Assembly: GCA_900551595.1 (NCBI GenBank)
Contig: URWR01000096.1
Location: 1 to 6,567 of the forward strand
DNA: 6,567 nucleotides
DNA from: an uncultured Coriobacteriaceae bacterium
GTDB lineage: Bacteria; Actinomycetota; Coriobacteriia; Coriobacteriales; Atopobiaceae
Reading direction: 5' to 3'
Both the position numbers and the translations under genes were made by a program. The notes beneath the pieces are model-generated. The model was not told where the DNA came from. It was given only the letters and a program-made list of their open reading frames with translations, and did not search any database. Positions 1 through 6,106 of this stretch are shown in pieces. Each line of letters opens with the position of its first letter. Position 1 is the stretch's first letter.

Positions 1-2625
1 GTTTTCTACCGGCTCCACCTTTTCCAAATCAATGGGGTTTCGCTTGTGCCCGAAGAAGTCGCGCAGGAAGAGGGGTGACTCTTTTCCATCTACCATGGAG
101 GTGAATTCCTTGAACTTCTTGTAGCTGCCCAGCCGGGTGGCCAGTTGCAGGGTGGAGATGGTTTCCGGATTCCAGGCGTGCCGTTCTCCGTCTTTGCGGA
201 AAGAGAAAAGTCCGTTGTGCGGTAAAATGTCGCTCACTTCTTTTGCAGCGAATCCGGCATCGTGCAGGGCGATGGCGTCTCTGGCGACTTCTTCCAGACG
301 GATGCCTCCGATGCTGGATGTCTGTGTGCCGAAATAGCTTCTCAGCAATTCCTCGCTGACCCCTACGGCTTCAAAAATCTTTGCGCCCCGATAGGAACGG
401 ATGGTAGAAATGCCCATCTTGCTCATGATGGCAACTATGCCTGACGTAAGCGCATGGTCATAATTCGCTATCGCTTCATCTGCAGAGAGGTGAAGCTCAC
501 CGGTCTCAACCATATGACGAATGCAGTCATGAGCCATATAGGGATAAATGCCTGAAGCAGAGTATCCAACGAGCGCAGCAAAGTCATGCGGCGTCTTGGC
601 GTCCCCAGTTTCTACCACGATATCAGCGTGCATACGCACACCAGCACGAAGCAGATGATTGTGGACACTTCCAAGCGAAAGCAATGAAGGAATCGAGACT
701 TCACCCGCCGCCGCTCTATCTGAAATCACTACGATGTTGGCACCATCACGCACTGCCTGTTCGACTGAACGATTGAGCTCATCGAGCGCACGTTCCAATG
801 CGCCAGGCTGGTCATTCCGCTTATATACGGCGCGAAAATATGCTGCATGGAAGCTCGTACGAGACACCGAAGCTATGCGCCTAAAATCTTCATCTGAAAG
901 AATGGGACCTTCGAGTCGGATAAGTCTGCAGGAATCGCGAGAATCCTCAAGCAGATTGCCATGATTGCCAAGATAAAGCCTGGTAGATGTAACAAGACTC
1001 TCACGAAGTGCGTCGATAGGAGGATTAGTAACCTGCGCAAAGAGCTGATTGAAGTAATCGAAGAATGACCGCACATGCCGCGAGAGCACCGCGAGCGGCA
1101 CATCAGCTCCCATTGAGGTAAGCGGAGCAGAACCTGTCTGAGCCATAGGGCGAATAGCTTCTTGAATATCGTCATAGTGATATCCAAGGCGCGCCATACG
1201 CTGGGTAAGATCGATGTTCTCATCGGCAACAGTAACTGCCTCTTTTGGTAGAGCTAAATCGCTCACATCAAGCGTTTCTGCCTCAAGCCAATCGTGATAG
1301 GGCTTCTCCCGTGCAAACGAATCACGGAGCTCATCATTCCAAAGCACACGACCTTGCGTCGGATCAACCAGCAACATCTCGCCGGGGCCGAGACATCCCG
1401 CTTGCAAAAGATTCTCTGGTGCAACATCAAGTGCACCAACCTCACTCGAAAGTACAAGCCTATCATCTCGCGTGAGATAATAACGCGCAGGTCGTAAGCC
1501 ATTTCTATCAAGAGCTGCGCCAACTACGCGCCCGTCGGTAAAGACAATTGCTGCAGGCCCATCCCAAGGCTCCATAAGCATGGATTGATAGGCATCGTAA
1601 GCGCGGCGTTTTTCACTCAGCTGTGGAATATGGTCCCACGGCTCAGGCATCACCATCGTGACCGCACGCGCCAGATCCCTTCCATTCATCGTGAGGAATT
1701 CCAGCACATTATCGAGAACCGCCGAGTCTGACCCTTCTCGATTGATGATAGGAATAACCTTCTGAAGATCAGATCCCAAAAGCGGCGAGTAGAGATTGGC
1801 TTCACGCGCGCGAATCCAATTAACATTGCCGCGCAAGGTGTTGATCTCACCGTTATGAATAATAAAACGGTTGGGATGCGCACGTTCCCAGCTGGGCGTT
1901 GTGTTCGTTGAATATCGAGAATGTACGAGTGCCAGTGAACTTTCTACAGCAGCATCGTTTAGGTCGAGAAAGAAACGACGCATTTGGGTTGCAACCAGCA
2001 TGCCCTTATAAACAACTGTACGGCTTGACATGCTGCAGATATAAAAAATCTTATCGAGAAGAGCATGCTCTGCTGCAGCACGACGCTCGATAATGCGACG
2101 GCAAACATAGAGTTTCCGCTCAAAATCGCTCCCTGCAGGCACATTTTCGGGCCTGCCAACAAATGCCTGCAAAATCGTGGGCATACAAGCGCGAGCTGTT
2201 TCGCCTAGATCGCGAGGATCAACCGGCACTTCTCGCCAGAACAGCAGAGGAATTCCTTCTGAAGCACATCCCTCTTCAAATACACGACGAGCCGCGACAA
2301 CACCAGCCTCGTCGCGCGGCATGAAGATCATTGCTACGCCGTAATCCCCCTCATCGGGCAATAAATGGCCGTAACGTTGTGCTTCTTTACGGAAAAAACG
2401 ATGAGGAACTTGAAAGAGAATACCGGCACCATCGCCGGTATTGCGCTCAAGTCCCTTACCGCCACGGTGCTCGAGATTAACCAAAACGGAGAGAGCGTCA
2501 TCAACAATCGCATGTGAACGCGCACCTTTTAGACTTGCAATAGCACCAATACCACAGGCATCGTGTTCGAACTCTGGACGATACAGCCCACGGGTTTCCG
2601 TCTGAGCGCCTCTCTCCTTCTCCAT
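1..2625 (-). CDS. gltB: Glutamate synthase large subunit (GOGAT), 3' end cut by window edge
   Basis: The product makes glutamate from glutamine and 2-oxoglutarate in the cytoplasm, normally with the small subunit GltD supplying electrons. 875 codons are present of a family length near 1500. The class II amidotransferase domain covers about residues 24-420. Its nucleophile is Cys24 in DACGIG, exposed after removal of a short propeptide, followed by EHRGG and NTGDGAGI (53-69) and HNGEIN (257-262). The central domain covers about 460-750 and includes VGYSASGIYPY and MSKMGIST. The FMN domain only begins near residue 800, so the FMN and Fe-S residues and the C-terminal helix domain are missing. 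The start at 2625 is supported by GGAGG five bases upstream and by a normal distance to Cys24. No frameshift or internal stop was seen. Codon use changes left of about position 350 (see findings), so the last ~120 residues may come from another lineage. Function is well supported; the integrity of the left end is not. Confidence 0.95.
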   Translation of the reverse strand, partial: MEKERGAQTETRGLYRPEFEHDACGIGAIASLKGARSHAIVDDALSVLVNLEHRGGKGLERNTGDGAGILFQVPHRFFRKEAQRYGHLLPDEGDYGVAMIFMPRDEAGVVAARRVFEEGCASEGIPLLFWREVPVDPRDLGETARACMPTILQAFVGRPENVPAGSDFERKLYVCRRIIERRAAAEHALLDKIFYICSMSSRTVVYKGMLVATQMRRFFLDLNDAAVESSLALVHSRYSTNTTPSWERAHPNRFIIHNGEINTLRGNVNWIRAREANLYSPLLGSDLQKVIPIINREGSDSAVLDNVLEFLTMNGRDLARAVTMVMPEPWDHIPQLSEKRRAYDAYQSMLMEPWDGPAAIVFTDGRVVGAALDRNGLRPARYYLTRDDRLVLSSEVGALDVAPENLLQAGCLGPGEMLLVDPTQGRVLWNDELRDSFAREKPYHDWLEAETLDVSDLALPKEAVTVADENIDLTQRMARLGYHYDDIQEAIRPMAQTGSAPLTSMGADVPLAVLSRHVRSFFDYFNQLFAQVTNPPIDALRESLVTSTRLYLGNHGNLLEDSRDSCRLIRLEGPILSDEDFRRIASVSRTSFHAAYFRAVYKRNDQPGALERALDELNRSVEQAVRDGANIVVISDRAAAGEVSIPSLLSLGSVHNHLLRAGVRMHADIVVETGDAKTPHDFAALVGYSASGIYPYMAHDCIRHMVETGELHLSADEAIANYDHALTSGIVAIMSKMGISTIRSYRGAKIFEAVGVSEELLRSYFGTQTSSIGGIRLEEVARDAIALHDAGFAAKEVSDILPHNGLFSFRKDGERHAWNPETISTLQLATRLGSYKKFKEFTSMVDGKESPLFLRDFFGHKRNPIDLEKVEPVEN
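340..430 (-). other. Likely mosaic or chimeric junction inside gltB
   Basis: Right of this zone (residues 1-762 of GltB) phenylalanine is coded TTT 15 times and TTC 10 times by hand count. Left of it (residues 763-875) it is TTC 9 of 9. Left of it alanine is GCC in 6 of 8 cases, glycine is never GGT and valine is never GTT, whereas GGT and GTT are common on the right. The zone encodes one of the most conserved GltB segments (MSKMGIST to IFEAVG, residues 734-755), where two homologous genes could recombine or be joined in assembly. The exact join cannot be placed from this sequence alone. Confidence 0.5.
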
Positions 2626-2805
2626 GCAGTCCTCCCAAACAGTCTCACCGATCTATCTTTAAGACAGTCAAATCAACTTAAAAAAGAAACTCGTTGATTT
2701 GCCAGTCTATCCGCGAGACCGAGGTAAGACCTTGAACGTTCGAGGACTTTTCGCATCGTTGTTCAAGTTTGGAAACGTATTCGCAATAGCGTGTGCACTG
2801 CTCAC
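2626..2805 (-). promoter_or_regulatory. nth-gltB intergenic region, presumed gltB promoter and leader
   Basis: These 180 bases separate the nth stop codon from the gltB start and contain no gene. They hold the gltB ribosome binding site (GGAGG, 2631-2635), a large interrupted inverted repeat (2663-2707), and a weaker pair, CTTGAAC at 2731-2737 and GTTCAAG at 2761-2767. A TTGACT that could be a -35 box overlaps the repeat on the minus strand, but no good -10 follows at the right distance, so no promoter is assigned. No hairpin followed by a T run marks the end of nth, so read-through from nth into gltB is possible. Confidence 0.5.
2663..2707. repeat. Interrupted inverted repeat, 15-base arms, upstream of gltB
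   Basis: The arms at 2663-2677 (GACAGTCAAATCAAC) and 2693-2707 (GTTGATTTGCCAGTC) are reverse complements at 13 of 15 positions, including nine consecutive pairs next to the spacer. The 15-base spacer is A-rich on the plus strand, so it has a run of six T on the minus strand. The repeat lies 38-82 bases upstream of the gltB start. It could be an operator for a dimeric regulator or an RNA hairpin in the leader. A normal intrinsic terminator is unlikely, because the T run lies in the loop and not after the stem. Confidence 0.7.
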
Positions 2806-3468
2806 CTAGACGCGATGGGCACTCGGACAAATATCTTCCAGCATGCATCCCTCACATGCTGGAGATTTTGCGGTGCATGTATCACGACCAAAGCTAATCC
2901 ATTGATGATTGACGCTTCCCCACAGCTCACGAGGAATTACTTTGAGAAGATCCTGCTCTGTTTTAAGCGGTTCTTTTGCATGTGTTTTAGGGGAAAGAGC
3001 CAACCTATGAGCAATGCGGTTAACATGCGTATCCACCGCTATGCCCTCCACAATGCCAAATCCAACATTGAGCACAATATTGGCAGTTTTACGCCCAACT
3101 CCCGGAAGCGTGACGAGTTCTTCCATGGTATGTGGGACTTGTCCGCCAAAGTTGGAAACAATCGCCTGAGCACATGCCACTGCATGATTTGCCTTTGATT
3201 TATAAAAACCAAGGGAATGAATAACCTCAGCAACCTCGGAAACAGAAGCCGCTGCAAGTGCTTCTGGTGTTGACCATTTACTAAAAAGCTCAGGAGTAAC
3301 CTTGTTCACTTGAGCATCGGTTGTTTGAGCCGAAAGCAATACCGATATAACAAGACGAAACGGAGAGGTATGGTCCAAGAAGCACTCCACGGGACCGTAC
3401 TTTTCTTCCATACGACGACATACTTCTATGGCACGTTCACGCTTTACTTTGAGGCTCTCAACCGGCAT
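2806..3468 (-). CDS. nth: Endonuclease III, DNA glycosylase/AP lyase
   Basis: The product removes oxidised pyrimidines from DNA and cleaves the abasic site in base excision repair. The 220 residues compare with 211 in E. coli Nth. The N-terminal core has SVLLSAQTTD (42-51). The helix-hairpin-helix is LPGVGRKTA (121-129) with catalytic Lys127, and the catalytic Asp146 sits in AVDTHV. The Lys-Asp spacing is one residue longer than I recall for the E. coli enzyme. The C-terminal [4Fe-4S] motif is complete, C-X6-C-X2-C-X5-C at Cys198, 205, 208 and 214, so the enzyme should be active and the gene intact. The start at 3468 has a strong AGGAGGAG (3474-3481) upstream. The preceding gene ends 27 bases away on the same strand, which suggests co-transcription. 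MutY is excluded by the short length and lack of a C-terminal NUDIX-like domain. Confidence 0.96.
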   Translation of the reverse strand: MPVESLKVKRERAIEVCRRMEEKYGPVECFLDHTSPFRLVISVLLSAQTTDAQVNKVTPELFSKWSTPEALAAASVSEVAEVIHSLGFYKSKANHAVACAQAIVSNFGGQVPHTMEELVTLPGVGRKTANIVLNVGFGIVEGIAVDTHVNRIAHRLALSPKTHAKEPLKTEQDLLKVIPRELWGSVNHQWISFGRDTCTAKSPACEGCMLEDICPSAHRV

Positions 3469-3473
3469 GGAAA

Positions 3474-3481
3474 CTCCTCCT
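3474..3481 (-). promoter_or_regulatory. Strong ribosome binding site of nth
   Basis: AGGAGGAG on the minus strand lies 5 bases before the nth ATG at 3468, inside the 27-base gap after the fusion gene. It fixes the nth start and shows that nth is translated from its own site within the presumed operon. Confidence 0.8.
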
Positions 3482-3495
3482 GTTCTTAAAGCGAT

Positions 3496-5736
3496 TTAAT
3501 CAAGACGCATTTCAAATGGCACCGTCCAACCGGTAAGTGGCAACCCTTCATATGGAAGCCATACCGGAGCATACATCTTGAAACCGCAATTCAGATAAAG
3601 CGTAGTTGCAGATACGTTCTCCGGAGAGGTATTGAGGCGAATTGCTTTCACTCCACGAATGCGCGCTTGACTTATCAGATCTGCCACGAGCGCTCGTCCT
3701 ACCCCTTTACCCGCAGCAGTTGGATGAGCTGCAAGCAAATGTGGGACAAGCACATCGCATTCGGGCAATGATTCCCAGCTGGGAGCTGCACCAACCTGCC
3801 CAGACTCATCGTTTCTGTTGGCAAAGCCATACCCCATATCATGATCAAGCGCTTGGACGCCCAACAAAGGAGCTGAAGGATCAGGCGTGCCATCTGAGAG
3901 AAGGGCATTCTTTTCAAAGATGCCGCGATATTGTCCTGCACGCAGCCGCTCCTCAACATCCCCCGGCAGCGGCCAGCAATCCTTCACCCACCCACACGTA
4001 TCACCAGAAGAACGAGGATGTGATACATCAGGCTGTATCAATGCCAGCGCGGCATCCTGCTTATCTTGTTCATGAGCAAGCAATGCATCGTATAAGGCAA
4101 GTACCCGAGGTAGCTGATGCAGCTCAAGTGGTATCGCTACGAGATGAGCAGGCATATACGGATGAATGGGAACAACATGTGAAGCTTGCTGAGACATACC
4201 TTTACTCGAGGCCTGTGCCAGATGTTCAGCACGAAACATCGTTTCATCAAGGGCTTGATTGATTGCATCTGGAGCCTCTTGGGGGAGCATGTGACCACAC
4301 CCTGCCACAATGCGCTTCTCGCCAAAAGGAAGAGCGTTGACGATACGATCTGTTTCATCAGGAAGTACCACATCGTGCTCGCCAGCCATAACGCAGGCAG
4401 GACATGAGATACGGGAGAGTGCTGTAAGCGAAAGATTCGGTTCGCGCAGCATGAGCCGAGAAAGCTCACAAGCGCGCTCCAGCCGAGTACTCACTATCCT
4501 GCCAAAGCCAAGTGCAAGAGAGCGGTGTCGCTCCTGACGAAGAAAATGTTCATCTAGGCCAGCTGGTGTGGTATTTGCTCCCGCAAGCGTGAGAGACCCA
4601 ACCCGGCTTGGTGCATCACGCGCCATGATAAGCGCTTCTATGCCACCATCGGAAAACCCATAGACATGAGCACGCGAGACACCCAAGGCATTGAGCACTT
4701 CAAATGCATCGTGAGCGAGCATTTCATAGGTAAGCGGACGGGTAGCTCCTCGAGTTGATAAACCGTGTCCTCGCGTATCAAGCGCAATAACCGGACGAGT
4801 TGTTGCAACATGCGCAATTTGCGCAGCAAGCATTGTATGGTCTTCTCCATTGCCATGTAACACAACAAGTGGCATGACACTGCGATCTATGCCATAGGGG
4901 CCTGGTACGACAGGTACACGCGGACCATATACCCACACAGCAATTTGTGCACCATCTTCCAGAGGGACACATATACGCTGTCTCAAAATAGGAGTTGTTC
5001 GCTCTTCGAATGGCATGGGATATGACGGCAACGCTGTCTCTGCAGCATCTTCTGAGGCATGCAAGATGTGCTGCTCTTGTACCTCTGTGGGCAAAAACGC
5101 CTGATAAACTAAGCGCTCATCATGACGATCCCCATCGATACACACCACACCTGCGCAAGCAAATCCCAATCCTTCCACCAGCCGACGCATACGCCGATTT
5201 TTCTGATGCGTATCTACTCGCACCTCCGGGATTCCCTGTGCATGTACCTCTTCAAAAATGCGGAGCCAAAGAGCATGTGCAGCCCCCGTACCACGCGCTG
5301 ACGGAGCTACAGCAAATCGATGAACGGTCACATAGGGATGTAACGCTTTATAACCTTGCGATGGACGGCACGTAGTATGCGGTATCGGTCCACACAACAC
5401 CAGTGGCGCCTGTGAAGGTCCGACAATCCACGCACCTTGTAATAGGTTGCGATAATTTGGATCGGGCTCATCAACTACTGCAGCTGTTGCCACAATCTCA
5501 TCAGATTCTGTAACAAGGACACGTGACCAACCATGTTGCACATCTCGAAGAAAATCAGCATCACTCGGATTGCCATTTTGCCATTGGGGAACACCATCCT
5601 CCATAAGCAAGGTACGTGCAGAAGCAATGATCTCAAGAACTGCAGGTAAATCTTTCTCTGTTGTTTGACGTAAGAAAAAAGGTGTATCTGTCTTGCGGCA
5701 GGATGTGGTCTTTCCGCTCATTTCATTGCAGTTCAT
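3496..5736 (-). CDS. GNAT acetyltransferase - alpha/beta hydrolase - GNAT acetyltransferase fusion
   Basis: This 746-residue protein appears to be cytoplasmic: no signal peptide or membrane segment was seen. Numbering is from the start at 5736. The first GNAT domain (~20-216) has the acetyl-CoA loop RGTGAA (148-153) after VHRFAVAPSA, then DTHQKN and the usual GLGF. The alpha/beta hydrolase (~250-500) has the oxyanion segment HGNG (294-297), DTRGHG (320-325), nucleophile Ser362 in GFSDGG, acid Asp455 in GEHD and His482 in GCGHM, so the triad is complete. The second GNAT (~522-746) has GKGVG (676-680), RLNTSPENV and LNCGF. Both GNAT halves resemble a family with a W-x-x-x-x-P segment and an acidic N-terminal helix, which suggests internal duplication. 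Known GNATs acetylate amines and known hydrolases of this fold cleave esters, amides or C-C bonds; the substrate here is unknown. A longer reading from 5919 adds 61 residues without domain character. nth follows closely. Confidence 0.88.
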   Translation of the reverse strand: MNCNEMSGKTTSCRKTDTPFFLRQTTEKDLPAVLEIIASARTLLMEDGVPQWQNGNPSDADFLRDVQHGWSRVLVTESDEIVATAAVVDEPDPNYRNLLQGAWIVGPSQAPLVLCGPIPHTTCRPSQGYKALHPYVTVHRFAVAPSARGTGAAHALWLRIFEEVHAQGIPEVRVDTHQKNRRMRRLVEGLGFACAGVVCIDGDRHDERLVYQAFLPTEVQEQHILHASEDAAETALPSYPMPFEERTTPILRQRICVPLEDGAQIAVWVYGPRVPVVPGPYGIDRSVMPLVVLHGNGEDHTMLAAQIAHVATTRPVIALDTRGHGLSTRGATRPLTYEMLAHDAFEVLNALGVSRAHVYGFSDGGIEALIMARDAPSRVGSLTLAGANTTPAGLDEHFLRQERHRSLALGFGRIVSTRLERACELSRLMLREPNLSLTALSRISCPACVMAGEHDVVLPDETDRIVNALPFGEKRIVAGCGHMLPQEAPDAINQALDETMFRAEHLAQASSKGMSQQASHVVPIHPYMPAHLVAIPLELHQLPRVLALYDALLAHEQDKQDAALALIQPDVSHPRSSGDTCGWVKDCWPLPGDVEERLRAGQYRGIFEKNALLSDGTPDPSAPLLGVQALDHDMGYGFANRNDESGQVGAAPSWESLPECDVLVPHLLAAHPTAAGKGVGRALVADLISQARIRGVKAIRLNTSPENVSATTLYLNCGFKMYAPVWLPYEGLPLTGWTVPFEMRLD

Positions 5737-5744
5737 AACCATGG

Positions 5745-5749
5745 CTCCT
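5745..5749 (-). promoter_or_regulatory. Ribosome binding site that decides the start of the fusion gene
   Basis: AGGAG on the minus strand lies 8 bases before the ATG at 5736 but only 2 bases before the in-frame ATG at 5742. The spacing favours 5736. The upstream ATG at 5919 has no comparable site, and the 61 residues it would add are cysteine-rich and unlike any part of a GNAT domain. Confidence 0.6.
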
Positions 5750-5908
5750 GGTAGTTCAACTTGCCCATATATCGAAGATATCTGGCATCGTATCAGAGCA
5801 TCATTCTCTAATGTTGATGCAACATTGCAGCAAATAGCAATATGCCCAAAACGTAACGGGGCAAAGCATAATATCGCGTGCGTCTTACTTTTCTTGAAGG
5901 TATCCCAG

Positions 5909-5932
5909 CTTATCAACATTCGCCATGATAAG
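5909..5932. repeat. Inverted repeat CTTATCA-N10-TGATAAG, possible operator
   Basis: Perfect 7-base arms at 5909-5915 and 5926-5932 are separated by 10 bases, so the arm centres are 17 bases apart, under two helical turns. The repeat lies upstream of the TTGACA box of the plus-strand promoter and upstream of the chosen start of the fusion gene. It could serve either divergent gene. Confidence 0.35.
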
Positions 5933-5953
5933 TACCAAATAGAAAAGATAGTG

Positions 5954-5982
5954 TTGACATGGTTTCATAGTGATATCACAAT
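5954..5982 (+). promoter_or_regulatory. Candidate sigma-70-type promoter for the ABC ATPase gene
   Basis: A perfect TTGACA -35 box (5954-5959) is followed after 17 bases by CACAAT (5977-5982), which matches 4 of 6 positions of the -10 consensus. The orientation is toward the gene at 6107. The weak -10 together with the overlapping palindrome would fit a regulated promoter, but this is inferred from sequence alone. Confidence 0.4.
5970..5979. repeat. Perfect palindrome GTGATATCAC, possible operator
   Basis: GTGATATCAC is a perfect 10-base palindrome lying in the spacer and -10 box of the candidate promoter. A dimeric repressor bound here would block the promoter. A short palindrome of this size can occur by chance, so the position is the main support. 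Confidence 0.35.
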
Positions 5983-6106
5983 GACTTCATCTCAAACGGC
6001 ATAGAAAGATTCATCCGGTTTAACGTAACAGCTCGTTAGACGCAGCATGTAAGTACCTTTCAAATCAGAAGCTCTTCTCCTAAACACTTTCAAACAGGGA
6101 GCTGTC

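Larger units (their letters stand above)
5737..6106. promoter_or_regulatory. Divergent intergenic region between the fusion gene and the ABC ATPase gene
   Basis: These 370 bases contain no convincing gene. The minus-strand frame from 5919 is open here, but it looks like non-coding leader. Toward the plus-strand gene there is a candidate promoter (5954-5982) overlapped by a perfect 10-base palindrome. Further left are two small dyads: CTTATCA/TGATAAG (5909-5915 and 5926-5932) and GCATCA/TGATGC (5798-5803 and 5815-5820). No good minus-strand promoter for the fusion gene was found by eye. The plus-strand leader would be about 115 bases, with GGGAG six bases before the ATG at 6107. Confidence 0.5.

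Noticed and set aside
1..340. Insertion element or transferred separate gene at the left end
   Set aside because: The GltB frame and domain order continue without a break through the codon-use switch, so the left part is a GltB segment and not an inserted element.
2678..2707. Hairpin with a T run as an intrinsic terminator of nth
   Set aside because: On the minus strand the six T fall inside the loop and the stem is followed by mixed sequence, so the structure does not match a stem followed by a U tract.
2731..2767. CTTGAAC/GTTCAAG inverted repeat as a terminator or operator
   Set aside because: The arms are only 7 bases with a 23-base spacer and no T run. It may be chance, so it is mentioned only within the intergenic entry.
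2791..3198. A 135-codon plus-strand open frame opposite nth
   Set aside because: It is antisense to nth, whose Fe-S motif and helix-hairpin-helix are fully conserved. The frame shows no recognisable domain.
3642..4262. A 206-codon plus-strand open frame opposite the fusion gene
   Set aside because: It lies wholly antisense to a gene with clear domains and catalytic motifs, and its composition (many His, Gln, Pro, Ala) is typical of a shadow frame.
6018..6039. TAACG/CGTTA small dyad in the leader of the ABC ATPase gene, considered as an attenuator
   Set aside because: Five-base arms are expected by chance in a leader of this length, and no terminator or riboswitch-like structure accompanies them.
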